From contig NZ_FCOB02000007.1 in the NCBI RefSeq assembly GCF_001545075.1, positions 1 through 64,000 on the forward strand: a stretch of DNA of 64,000 bases, given 5' to 3'. The stretch is from Caballeronia ptereochthonis. GTDB taxonomy: Bacteria > Pseudomonadota > Gammaproteobacteria > Burkholderiales > Burkholderiaceae. The notes under the pieces were generated by a model. That model had not been told where the DNA came from. It did no database searches and was given only the letters and a program-made list of their open reading frames with translations. The translations under genes and the position numbers were made by a program. Positions within the stretch are counted from its first letter, which is position 1, and each line of letters opens with the position of its first letter. This document shows, one piece after another, positions 35,341-43,661 of this stretch.

Positions 35341-36681
35341 TCAGCGGCCGGCCTTGACATGCGGCTCGCCGCTCGCCGGATGGCTTTCGCCATCGAGCCG
35401 CGCCACTTCCGAGCGCGCGTCGATCGAACGATCGGGCCGAATCTTCAGCGTCATCACCGTACCGAGCAGCAGGAACAGTAGCGAGCCCGCGAACGGCAGG
35501 CTCCAGTTGCCAGTCGCATCGATCACCGCGCCGAAAACCACCGGGGAGATGATGGTCGCGAGCGCGGCGCCCGTGTTCAGCGTGCCGCTCGCCGTGCCCG
35601 CGTGTTGCGGCGCGACGTCCATCGGCACGGCCCAGATCGGTCCGATCGTCAGTTCCAGCATGAAGAACGCGCCCGACAGGCAAGTCGTCACGACGGTGAG
35701 ATCGCGGCTCATCATCACGGGAATCATGAAGACGAACGCGCCGATCAGGCTGAGCGCGATCACGCCCTGACGCGCGAGCTTGAGGCTGCCGGTGCGCTTG
35801 AGCACGCGATCGCTCAGCAGGCCGCCGAGCACGTCGCCGACCACGCCCGCGAGAAACACGCCCGACGAGAAGATCGCGGATTCCTTCAGGTTCAGTCCAT
35901 AGCCGTGCAGGAAGTACAGGGGCACCCAGCTAAAGAACAGCGTGTTGCTCCACACCTGGCAGAAGTACACGAAGATCGACGGCGACATGCGGCCCAGAAT
36001 GCGCCGCCACGGCGTGGCCGTGCGCGTCTGCGATTGTCCGGCGATCTGCGCGGGCAAGAGTGCGAGCTCGGTGTCGTTGATGCCGCGATGCGCGCGCGGA
36101 TCGTCGCGGTAGTACAGCACCCACACGACGATCCACGCCGCTGTCAGCACGCCGACGATGATGAACGACAGACGCCACGAATACAGCGTCGCGAGCAGCG
36201 CGACGAGGGCCGGCGCGACCGCATTGCCGAGCCGCGACGACGAGTGCGTGATGCCCTGCACGAAGCCGCGATCCTTGGTCTGAAACCAGTTGGCGATGGC
36301 GCGCGCCTGCGCGGGCAGCGCCGCGCCTTCGCCGATGCCCAAAAGCAGCCGCGCCGCGCACAATGACGCAAGCCCGCCGACCAGTCCCGTCGCGATGGTG
36401 GCGACGACCCAGATCGAGCCGCAGATCAGGAGCGTGCGGCGTGCGCCCATACGATCCGCGAGCCATCCGCCGATGATCTGGAAGATCGCATAGGTGTAAC
36501 CGAATGCCGAGAATGCGATGCCGAGCGTAGTGTTGGATAGCCCGAGCTCCGCCTTGATCGGACCGGCTGCGGCTGCGAGATTGACGCGGTCCAGATACAG
36601 GATGAACGACATCGCGCACAGCAGCGCGAGCACCATGCGCTGGACGTGTGTGCGTGCGGGACGCATCGATTGCGAATTCAT
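35341..36681 (-). CDS. MFS transporter, anion:cation symporter (ACS) family
   Basis: This is a 446-residue, 12-segment transporter. The motif A region GGWLADRMGARRT lies between segments 2 and 3; YLDRVNLAAAAGPI near the start and the GIGEGAALPAQARAIANWF segment are typical of ACS-family permeases for hexuronates, galactonate, threonate-like acids or phthalate. GGAGGAG precedes the ATG. The PdxA2-like gene starts the same minus-strand unit 63 bases upstream, so a sugar acid or aromatic acid substrate is likely. Confidence 0.9.
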   Translation of the reverse strand: MNSQSMRPARTHVQRMVLALLCAMSFILYLDRVNLAAAAGPIKAELGLSNTTLGIAFSAFGYTYAIFQIIGGWLADRMGARRTLLICGSIWVVATIATGLVGGLASLCAARLLLGIGEGAALPAQARAIANWFQTKDRGFVQGITHSSSRLGNAVAPALVALLATLYSWRLSFIIVGVLTAAWIVVWVLYYRDDPRAHRGINDTELALLPAQIAGQSQTRTATPWRRILGRMSPSIFVYFCQVWSNTLFFSWVPLYFLHGYGLNLKESAIFSSGVFLAGVVGDVLGGLLSDRVLKRTGSLKLARQGVIALSLIGAFVFMIPVMMSRDLTVVTTCLSGAFFMLELTIGPIWAVPMDVAPQHAGTASGTLNTGAALATIISPVVFGAVIDATGNWSLPFAGSLLFLLLGTVMTLKIRPDRSIDARSEVARLDGESHPASGEPHVKAGR

Positions 36682-36744
36682 GTCTCCTCCGGGGATGAAT
36701 GCCGTTGCGGCGCGATATGCGCCGTCGGTCTGCGTTCAGTTTTT

Positions 36745-37734
36745 TTATGCGGCTCGGACGGTCGCGGTCTGCTTCGAGCGCGCCATCCGGCAGGCGAGAT
36801 CGAAGGCGTGCGCCATCGCGGTGGCGCTTGCCTTGCCCTTGCCAACGATGTCGTAGGCCGTGCCGTGCGCGGGCGTCGTCACCGGAATGGGCAGACCGCC
36901 TTCGACCGTCACGCCGACTTCGAAGCCGAGCAGCTTGGTCGCGATCTGCCCCTGGTCGTGATACATCGTGACGATGCCGTCGAGTTCGCCCGCGCCGGCG
37001 CGCAGGAAGATCGTGTCGGCGGGAAACGGCCCGGTCGATGCGAAGCCGCGCGACTGGGCGAGCGCCATGCCGGGCTGGATGATGTCGGCCTCTTCGCTGC
37101 CGTAGTTGCCGTGATCGCCATTATGCGGATTCAGCCCGCACACGCCGATGCGCGGCGCATCGTTGCCCGAGGCGCGCAGCGCGGCCGTGAGCATGCCGAT
37201 GGCATCCGCCACCGCCTGCGGCGAAAGATGCGCGGAGACGTCCTTGAGCGGGATATGCGACGTCACGCGCGCGGTCCACAGCGGGTCGAGCACATTGAGT
37301 TCGCCGCACACGCCGCGATGCTCCAGGAGCCTGGCGAACCAGCGCATCTCGTCTTCTTCCTTCATGCCGCCGGCGCGCAGTGCGCTTTTGTTGAGCGGGC
37401 CGAAGCACACCGCATCGGCGCGGCCTTCCTGCACCATGCGCACCGCGAGACGCAGCGAATCGAGCATGAAGCGGCCGCTCGCCTCGCTGATCACACCGGG
37501 CGCGAACACGGCATCGCTGCCCGCCCAATCGGGAATATCGAGCCAGTCGGATGCTTGCGGAACGGGCACGCCTGCAGCAGCGGCGCCTCGCGCCAGCGCT
37601 GCATGATTGGAGATGAGCGTAATGTGCGCGCTGGCGTGCGTGGCCGGATCGGCCAGCAGATGCGCGATGATTTCGGCGCCGATACCGGCAGGGTCGCCGA
37701 TGCTGAGTGCGATACGAACGGGTTGATCGGACAT
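36745..37734 (-). CDS. PdxA2-family 4-phosphate dehydrogenase
   Basis: This is a 329-residue NAD-dependent, metal-binding dehydrogenase of the PdxA superfamily. Motifs include ALSIGDPAGIG, CFGPLNKSALR, ARVTSHIPLKDV, MYHDQGQIATKL and TTPAHGTAYDIVGKG. The context (ACS-type MFS and LysR, no pyridoxal genes) points to the PdxA2 branch, which oxidises 4-phospho-threonate or erythronate. TphB of terephthalate degradation also belongs here. The DtnK-type kinase that normally supplies the substrate is not in the window. The start at 37734 is chosen over an upstream ATG. Confidence 0.87.
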   Translation of the reverse strand: MSDQPVRIALSIGDPAGIGAEIIAHLLADPATHASAHITLISNHAALARGAAAAGVPVPQASDWLDIPDWAGSDAVFAPGVISEASGRFMLDSLRLAVRMVQEGRADAVCFGPLNKSALRAGGMKEEDEMRWFARLLEHRGVCGELNVLDPLWTARVTSHIPLKDVSAHLSPQAVADAIGMLTAALRASGNDAPRIGVCGLNPHNGDHGNYGSEEADIIQPGMALAQSRGFASTGPFPADTIFLRAGAGELDGIVTMYHDQGQIATKLLGFEVGVTVEGGLPIPVTTPAHGTAYDIVGKGKASATAMAHAFDLACRMARSKQTATVRAA

Positions 37735-37781
37735 GAATTCTGAAAGCGATGGCGGTGGGAACAAGCCGCGCCTTGAGGCGA

Positions 37782-37810
37782 GGCGATTCCCTACGATAAG
37801 GACAATCGCC
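37782..37810. promoter_or_regulatory. inverted repeat ahead of the pdxA2-like gene
   Basis: GGCGATT (37782-37788) and AATCGCC (37804-37810) are separated by 15 bases in the gap between the LysR stop and the PdxA2 start. It could be an operator for the LysR protein or part of a terminator for its gene. Confidence 0.4.
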
Positions 37811-37833
37811 GCCGCTGGCCATCGCTCATTCGG

Positions 37834-38781
37834 CTATGCAGGTTTCGCGTTTTGCGAAACCGGCTGCGACAGCAGATCCAGTATGGAGAGGGTCGATGAG
37901 GCAATGTCGTCGGCGGGCAGATGGCAGAGCAGGAACTGCCGCGTGGGCCAGATGCCCTCGACGTTGTCGCCGTCCGCGATCGGCAGGATGCGGAAGCGCT
38001 TGCCCTTCGCCAGCGCGCATGCGACCCCGCGCGGCATCACGCCGATTCCGACGCCCGCCGCGACCATCGCCGTCATGCTGTCGAAACTGCCCACCCGGAT
38101 GCGCATGTGCAACTGACGGTCTGCCCGATTCGCGAGCCGGACGAGCGCCGTGGAGATGGCCGAGCCTTCGGTCAGGCCGATCACGTCGCAGCCGAGAATG
38201 TCGTCGACGCTGACCTGCCTGCGCGCGGCGAGCGGATGACTGGGCGTTGCGAGCACGACGAGCCGGTCCTCGCGATACACGCGCGTCGGAAACGCCAGCC
38301 GCCCGAGTGAGGCTTCATAGATGCCGATATCGACGACGCCGCGCGTGAGCGCCTGCATCACGCCATGGCTGTTGAGTTCCTGCAGATCGATATCGATGCC
38401 GGGATGCGCCGCATGGCAGCGCTGGATATCGTCGGCGAGAAACTGTAGCACGGCCGATGTACATGCCGCGATCTTCACGATGCCGCGGTCGCCCTTGAGG
38501 AAGGCGGACGCATCGTCGGCCATGCGCGCGGCCGAGTGAATAATGCTGCGGGCGTGGGCGAGCAGCGCGCGGCCGGCGTCGGTGAGCGTCATACCGTGGG
38601 GCCGGCGTTCGAACAGCGCCACGCTGAACTGCGCTTCCAGCTCGCTGATGCGCCGCGATGCGGCGGCGGGCGCGAGCGCGAGCCGCTCTGCGGCCTTGGT
38701 GATCGCGCCCATTTCGGCGGTCGCCTCGAACAGGCGCAGAGTGGTGAGATCGAACCGTATTCGGTCGGCGCGGCGGTGCAA
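37834..38781 (-). CDS. LysR family transcription regulator
   Basis: This is a 315-residue regulator. The HTH lies in MGAITKAAERLALAPAAASR followed by LEAQFSVALFERRP, and the effector domain has the usual VMQALTRGVVDIGIYEA segment. The only plausible start is a TTG at 38781 with a poor ribosome site, because a stop lies shortly upstream in frame. It is transcribed in the same direction as the PdxA2/MFS pair, 99 bases ahead, and probably controls it. Confidence 0.88.
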   Translation of the reverse strand: MHRRADRIRFDLTTLRLFEATAEMGAITKAAERLALAPAAASRRISELEAQFSVALFERRPHGMTLTDAGRALLAHARSIIHSAARMADDASAFLKGDRGIVKIAACTSAVLQFLADDIQRCHAAHPGIDIDLQELNSHGVMQALTRGVVDIGIYEASLGRLAFPTRVYREDRLVVLATPSHPLAARRQVSVDDILGCDVIGLTEGSAISTALVRLANRADRQLHMRIRVGSFDSMTAMVAAGVGIGVMPRGVACALAKGKRFRILPIADGDNVEGIWPTRQFLLCHLPADDIASSTLSILDLLSQPVSQNAKPA

Positions 38782-39032
38782 TTGGATGGTAACCGGAAGG
38801 AAAGTGCTTCGATTCTAGCGCGTGCCTGCGATATGAGCTGAAAGTCCGGGTGCGGCCATAAAGGGACAACTGCGTCCCGAACGCGAATGTCGGCTGACTG
38901 TGCGAAACCGGTCCGTCACACTCATGTCAGTGGCACCCCATCAAAGGCTGCGGAGACGACCGTCGTTCGGGTGGAGGGGATCTCGGCTGAATCATGCAAA
39001 AATAGTCGGCATCTAAAATGCGGAGGACGGCC

Positions 39033-40001
39033 GTGGGCGTTAACTTCGACTTGAACGACTTGCAGGCCTTTCGCGCGGTGGTGGAACTGGGAAGCTTCCG
39101 AAAGGCCGCCGAGGCGGTGAGCATTTCCCAGCCGGCCTTGAGTCGTCGGATCGACAAGCTCGAGGAAGCGCTCGGCGTGCGTCTCTTCGAGCGCACCACG
39201 CGCAGCGTCACGCTTACCACCGTCGGTCGCGTGTTTGCCCCGAGCGCGGAACAACTGCTCGATGACCTTGACGTCGCGCTGCTCGGCATTCGCGATGTTT
39301 CATCGAGCCGCCTGGGTCATGTGACTATCGCCTGCGTGCCATCGGTGGCGTACTACTTTCTGCCGAGCGTCATCGCGAGCTATCATCGCCGCTTTCCACG
39401 CATCCGGGTCAAGCTCCTCGATTCGAGCGCGAACGAGGTGCTGGGCGCCGTCATCAGTGGCGAGGCTGATTTCGGTGTGAGCTTCATGGGCAGCCAGGAG
39501 TCCGAGATCGAGTTCAAAGTCCTGCTGCAGGAGCGGTTTGTTGCTGCCTGCCGCCGGGACCATCCCCTCGCACGCAAGAAGCGCGTGACCTGGAACGAGC
39601 TTTACGAGCACGATTACGTCTCGGTGGACAAGACTTCCGGCAACCGTCTGCTGCTCGACCAAGCCCTCTCGACCGTGGCGCCACGTGCGCCTAGCGTCTG
39701 CGAGACGCGACACGTGACGACCATGCTCGGGTTGATCGAAGCGGGGCTCGGCGTCGCCGCAGTGCCGTCGATGGCCATGCCCGGACATGACCATCCGATC
39801 CTCACGAGCGTGCCGCTCGTCGAACCGGTGGTCAAGCGACGCGTGGGAATCGTAAGACGGCGCGGACGGCCGCTCACACCGGCCGCACAGGAGTTCCACC
39901 GGACGATCATCGAGACGAAGCGCGCCAGCGTCCCAAGCAGTGATGCCGTGGGCAATAACGTAACGGCTTCAGTGAAGACAAGAAGGAAGACCGCATCGTG
40001 A
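39033..40001 (+). CDS. LysR family transcription regulator coupled to a dicarboxylate symporter
   Basis: This is a 322-residue LysR protein. I chose the GTG at 39033 because GGAGGA is ideally spaced before it; an ATG at 39018 is too close to that site. The HTH is ELGSFRKAAEAVSISQPALS and LEEALGVRLFERTT. The stop overlaps the GTG of the symporter gene (GTGA), so regulator and transporter are co-translated, an arrangement that differs from the usual divergent LysR pair. Confidence 0.9.
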   Translation: MGVNFDLNDLQAFRAVVELGSFRKAAEAVSISQPALSRRIDKLEEALGVRLFERTTRSVTLTTVGRVFAPSAEQLLDDLDVALLGIRDVSSSRLGHVTIACVPSVAYYFLPSVIASYHRRFPRIRVKLLDSSANEVLGAVISGEADFGVSFMGSQESEIEFKVLLQERFVAACRRDHPLARKKRVTWNELYEHDYVSVDKTSGNRLLLDQALSTVAPRAPSVCETRHVTTMLGLIEAGLGVAAVPSMAMPGHDHPILTSVPLVEPVVKRRVGIVRRRGRPLTPAAQEFHRTIIETKRASVPSSDAVGNNVTASVKTRRKTAS

Positions 40002-41305
40002 GGTTGGCAAGACCGCTTCGTTTGCTCTATGTGCAAGTCCTGCTGGCCATGGTGCTCGGTATGACCCTCGGGCACTTCTGGCCGGCGACGGGCGCGCTGC
40101 TCAAGCCCCTCAGCGATGCGTTTGTCGGGCTCGTGCGGATGATGATCGCGCCGATCGTCTTTTGCACGATCGTCTCGGGTATCACGTCGCTTGCCAGCGG
40201 GAAGGCCATCGGACGCACGATCATCCAGGCCCTGGCGCTTTTCTATCTCCTGACGGCCGTCGCGCTCGTGCTCGGACTCGCCATCGCGTTCGTGCTGCGA
40301 CCTGGCGCCGGCATGCACATCGACGTGCTTCATCTGGATTCAAGCATCCTCGCGCAATATGCGAAGCACGCGCAGGCGGGCGGGCTTGTGGCCTTCGGGT
40401 TGAGCGTGATCCCGGAGACGATGCTCGGCGCCTTCGAGAAGGGCGAGGTGCTGCCGGTGCTGCTGCTCTCGCTCCTCTTCGGCTTCTCGCTGAACTCTTA
40501 TCCGCGAGCCGGCCGGCCCGTGCTGACGCTTATCGATGGCATCGCCCAGATACTCTTTCGCGTGCTCGCGATGATCATGCGGCTGGCTCCGCTCGGGGCG
40601 TTCGGCGCGATGGCTTTCACCGTGGGCCGCTTCGGCATCCGCTCGGTCGGCTCGCTCGGTATGCTGATGGTGTCCTTCTACGTCGCATGCGTGTTGTTCG
40701 TCGCGCTGATACTCGCGCCGCTCGCGCGCCTGCATGGTTTCGCGCTTTGGCGACTCTTGCGCTATATGCGTGAGGAACTGCTCATCGTTATCGCGACATC
40801 GTCGACGGAGCCGGTGCTGCCGCGTTTGATCGTGAAGCTGGAGGCGCTCGGTTGCGACAAGGGCGTCGTGGGGCTCGTGCTGCCCGCAGGCTATTCGTTC
40901 AATCTGGACGGCACCGCGATCTATTTGACGCTCGCTTCGATGTTCATCGCGCAGGCGTGCGATGTGCCGCTTTCCGCGCCGCAGATCGCGACGATGCTCG
41001 CCGTCATGTTGCTGACTTCCAAGGGTGCGGCCGGCGTGTCCGGCAGCGGGCTGGTCGCGCTCGTCGCTACGCTCACGGTGATTCCCGATCTGCCGGTTGC
41101 CGGGGTGGCGCTGCTGGTGGGCATCGACCGGTTCATGTCCGAGGCGCGCGCGCTGACGAGCGTCATTAGCAACGCTTGCGCAGTGATCTTCGTTTCGATG
41201 TGGGAAGGCGCGTGCGATCGCGCGCGTCTCGCACAGATGCTCAGGACGGCCGAGCCAGGCCGCCCGGACGTTGCAAATGACCCCGCGACGGATACCACGG
41301 GGTGA
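39998..41305 (+). CDS. dicarboxylate/amino acid:cation symporter (DAACS, DctA-like)
   Basis: This is a 435-residue inner membrane symporter. The family core is present: TSSTEPVLPRL in hairpin 1, SFNLDGTAIYLTLA in segment 7, and SKGAAGVSGSG in hairpin 2. The substrate could be succinate, fumarate, malate or a related acid. It starts with a GTG overlapping the LysR stop. A stem-loop follows the stop codon, so transcription of this pair probably ends there. Confidence 0.9.
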   Translation: MRLARPLRLLYVQVLLAMVLGMTLGHFWPATGALLKPLSDAFVGLVRMMIAPIVFCTIVSGITSLASGKAIGRTIIQALALFYLLTAVALVLGLAIAFVLRPGAGMHIDVLHLDSSILAQYAKHAQAGGLVAFGLSVIPETMLGAFEKGEVLPVLLLSLLFGFSLNSYPRAGRPVLTLIDGIAQILFRVLAMIMRLAPLGAFGAMAFTVGRFGIRSVGSLGMLMVSFYVACVLFVALILAPLARLHGFALWRLLRYMREELLIVIATSSTEPVLPRLIVKLEALGCDKGVVGLVLPAGYSFNLDGTAIYLTLASMFIAQACDVPLSAPQIATMLAVMLLTSKGAAGVSGSGLVALVATLTVIPDLPVAGVALLVGIDRFMSEARALTSVISNACAVIFVSMWEGACDRARLAQMLRTAEPGRPDVANDPATDTTG

Positions 41306-41307
41306 CG

Positions 41308-41333
41308 GGAAGGCTAGCTGAGACAAGCCTTCC
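41308..41333. terminator. bidirectional stem-loop between convergent genes
   Basis: GGAAGGCT (41308-41315) and AGCCTTCC (41326-41333) form a perfect eight-pair stem with a ten-base loop, three bases after the symporter stop and 12 bases past the stop of the convergent binding-protein gene. Confidence 0.65.
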
Positions 41334-41345
41334 GATGGTTCTGCC

Positions 41346-42128
41346 TCAACGCGCGGAGACGGAATCGAGCCCGGTCGCTTTCACTTCGGCTTGCACATCG
41401 GGTGAAGCGAGATAGTCGAGGAGCGCCTTCGCTTCCTTCGGATGCTGCGCGCCGACGGGGATGCCGGCGGCGAAACGTGTGACGGACTGCAGAGACTCGG
41501 GAATCTTTCCGACGAACGTGGCACCCTGGACGGGCAGCAATTCGCTCACCTGCTGGAAGCCGATTTCGTAGTCACCGTTCGCCACCACCGACGCCACCGG
41601 AATCCGCGGGATCATCTTCGCCTTCGACATGACCTGTTCCTCGATGCCGAGCTTCTTGAACAACTCTCGCTCGATATAGACGCCGCTCGCGCTGTCCGAA
41701 TAGGCGATCGATTTCGCATGCAGCAGGGTCTGCCTGAGACTTTCTGCCGAGCCGATGTCGGGCTTCGCCGCACCTTCGCGCACGACCATGCCGATGCGCG
41801 AATCGGCCAGCTCGACCCGCGATCCGGGGATGACCTTGCCTTGCTTGATCAGCTCGTCGAGGGCGTAGCCGACCATGATGACGACGTCCGCGGGCTCGCC
41901 GCGCTCGAGCCGGTTGGGGATCGCTTCGGGCGATTTGCCCATCGACGGCCCGAGCGCGGTGTCGAGCGTGTCGCCCGTCTGGGACGCGAATCTCGGGCCG
42001 AGCACCTTGTACGCGGCGGTGAAGCCGCCCGAGCTCATGACGTGCAGGTCGGCGGCCTGCACGTTCGCCGCAGCGGCCGAGTTTGCGACGAGCGCCGCCG
42101 CGCAAAGTTTCAGAAGCAGGTTTCTCAT
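41346..42128 (-). CDS. ModA-like periplasmic substrate-binding protein (orphan)
   Basis: This is a 260-residue secreted protein with a Sec signal ending AAANVQA and a ModA/PBP type II fold (LHVMSSGGFTAAYKVLGPRF, ERGEPADVVIMVGYAL, AKSIAYSDSASGVYIE). No ABC permease or ATPase lies beside it. It is instead 43 bases downstream of an MHS-type MFS gene in the same direction. The ligand may therefore be an organic anion such as citrate rather than molybdate; this is inference. Confidence 0.82.
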   Translation of the reverse strand: MRNLLLKLCAAALVANSAAAANVQAADLHVMSSGGFTAAYKVLGPRFASQTGDTLDTALGPSMGKSPEAIPNRLERGEPADVVIMVGYALDELIKQGKVIPGSRVELADSRIGMVVREGAAKPDIGSAESLRQTLLHAKSIAYSDSASGVYIERELFKKLGIEEQVMSKAKMIPRIPVASVVANGDYEIGFQQVSELLPVQGATFVGKIPESLQSVTRFAAGIPVGAQHPKEAKALLDYLASPDVQAEVKATGLDSVSAR

Positions 42129-42171
42129 GGTCGTGTTCGTGCAGGGTTGCGTTGGGTGCGGGGGAAGCGCA

Positions 42172-43467
42172 TCAGTGCGCCGGCGTCAGTGTTACTGCGC
42201 GTCGGCGATAGAGCGCGAACGTTGCCAGAAGCGCGCACGCTGCGGCGAGGCTCATCCAGTAGCCGGGTGCGGCCTTGTCGCCGGTCATATGAATGAGCGC
42301 CGTCGAGATCGCGGGCGTGAAGCCTCCGAACACGGCCGTAGCGAGGCTGTAGGCGAGCGAGAAGCCGGCGACGCGCACCTGCACCGGCATCACTTCCGTA
42401 AGCGCGACGACCATCGCGCCGTTATAGATGCCGTACATGAACGAGAGCCAAAGGAGCACGAGCAGCATGTTGACGAAGCTCGGCGCGTGAGCGAGCAGCG
42501 ACAGCGCCGGGTATGCGGTCGCGATGGCGAGCACGGTCATGGCGACGAGGAGCGGCCGGCGGCCGATCCTGTCGGAGAGCGCCCCGCCGATCGGCAGCCA
42601 CACGAAGTTCGACACGCCGACACACAGCGTCACGAGCAGACTGTCGGCGGTGCTCAGGTGCAGGACCGTCTTGCCGAAGGTCGGCGCGTAGACTGTGATG
42701 AGATAAAAGCTCGTGGTGGTCATCGCCACCAGCATCATGCCGGCGACGACGACGGCCCAGTTCTGGACCAGCGTGCTGAATACTTCCTTCATGGTCGGAC
42801 GATGCTGGCGCGACTTGAACTCCTGCGTTTCCTCCAGATTGCGCCGCAGCATGAAGATGAACGGCACGATCATGCAGCCGACGAAGAACGGTACGCGCCA
42901 GCCCCACGCTGCGATGGCCGATGCGTCAAGCCATTGATTGAGCGCGAAGCCGAGGCCCGCGGCGACAACGATCGCCACCTGCTGGCTCGCGGACTGCCAG
43001 CTCGTGAAGAAGCCCTTGCGGCCGGGCGTGGCCATCTCGGCAAGATACACCGAGACGCCGCCCAGCTCGGCGCCCGCCGAGAAGCCCTGCAGCAGCCGTC
43101 CGAGCAGCACGAGAGCGGGCGCCAGAAGTCCGATCGTCGCATAGCCCGGTACGAACGCGATCAGGATAGTGCCGCTAGCCATGATGGAAAGCGTGACGAT
43201 GAGGCCCTTGCGGCGGCCGACGTCGTCGATATAGGCGCCAAGCACGATCGCGCCCAGCGGCCGCATCAGGAAGCCGGCGCCGAAGACGGCGAACGTCAGC
43301 ATCAACGAGGCGAACTCGCTCTGGGCGGGAAAGAAAACGTTGGCGATCTGCGTGGCGTAGAAACCAAACAGGAAGAAGTCGAACTGCTCCAGGAAATTCC
43401 CGGCCGTCACGCGGAAAACCGCAGCGGCCTTTGAACGTCCGGTCGAAAGGTTAGACGAGGGGTGCAT
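42172..43467 (-). CDS. MFS metabolite:H+ symporter (MHS family, citrate CitA-like)
   Basis: This is a 431-residue, 12-segment symporter of the CitA/ProP group. Typical segments include [36 protein letters not shown] and [24 protein letters not shown] precedes the ATG at 43467. A dyad operator (ATTGAT-N11-ATCAAT) lies about 105 bases upstream, matching one ahead of the citrate-lyase-like operon, which supports citrate or a related tricarboxylate as substrate. Confidence 0.9.
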   Translation of the reverse strand: MHPSSNLSTGRSKAAAVFRVTAGNFLEQFDFFLFGFYATQIANVFFPAQSEFASLMLTFAVFGAGFLMRPLGAIVLGAYIDDVGRRKGLIVTLSIMASGTILIAFVPGYATIGLLAPALVLLGRLLQGFSAGAELGGVSVYLAEMATPGRKGFFTSWQSASQQVAIVVAAGLGFALNQWLDASAIAAWGWRVPFFVGCMIVPFIFMLRRNLEETQEFKSRQHRPTMKEVFSTLVQNWAVVVAGMMLVAMTTTSFYLITVYAPTFGKTVLHLSTADSLLVTLCVGVSNFVWLPIGGALSDRIGRRPLLVAMTVLAIATAYPALSLLAHAPSFVNMLLVLLWLSFMYGIYNGAMVVALTEVMPVQVRVAGFSLAYSLATAVFGGFTPAISTALIHMTGDKAAPGYWMSLAAACALLATFALYRRRAVTLTPAH

Positions 43468-43571
43468 CGAGGTGTCTCCTGAATTCTTGAAAAGACGCGG
43501 TGGTCCGGCCGATTGTGGTTTTGGCAATGTTCGCCCGGAGCCGGCAAAACGATAAGTGCAATTTTCAGAAC

Positions 43572-43596
43572 GATTGATGTTCTATCATTATCAATC
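43572..43596. promoter_or_regulatory. LysR-type dyad GATTGAT-N11-ATCAATC (site 1)
   Basis: This is a perfect interrupted palindrome upstream of the citrate-type MFS gene. The flanking bases (AAGTGCAATTTT on the plus-strand side) also match those beside the second copy at 47981-48005, indicating binding by one regulator. Confidence 0.65.
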
Positions 43597-43661
43597 AAGG
43601 CCTGCCGCCACCGCCGCGCCTCGCAACGCGAGCACGCGACGGTGGCGGCCAGAAGCCTTTG

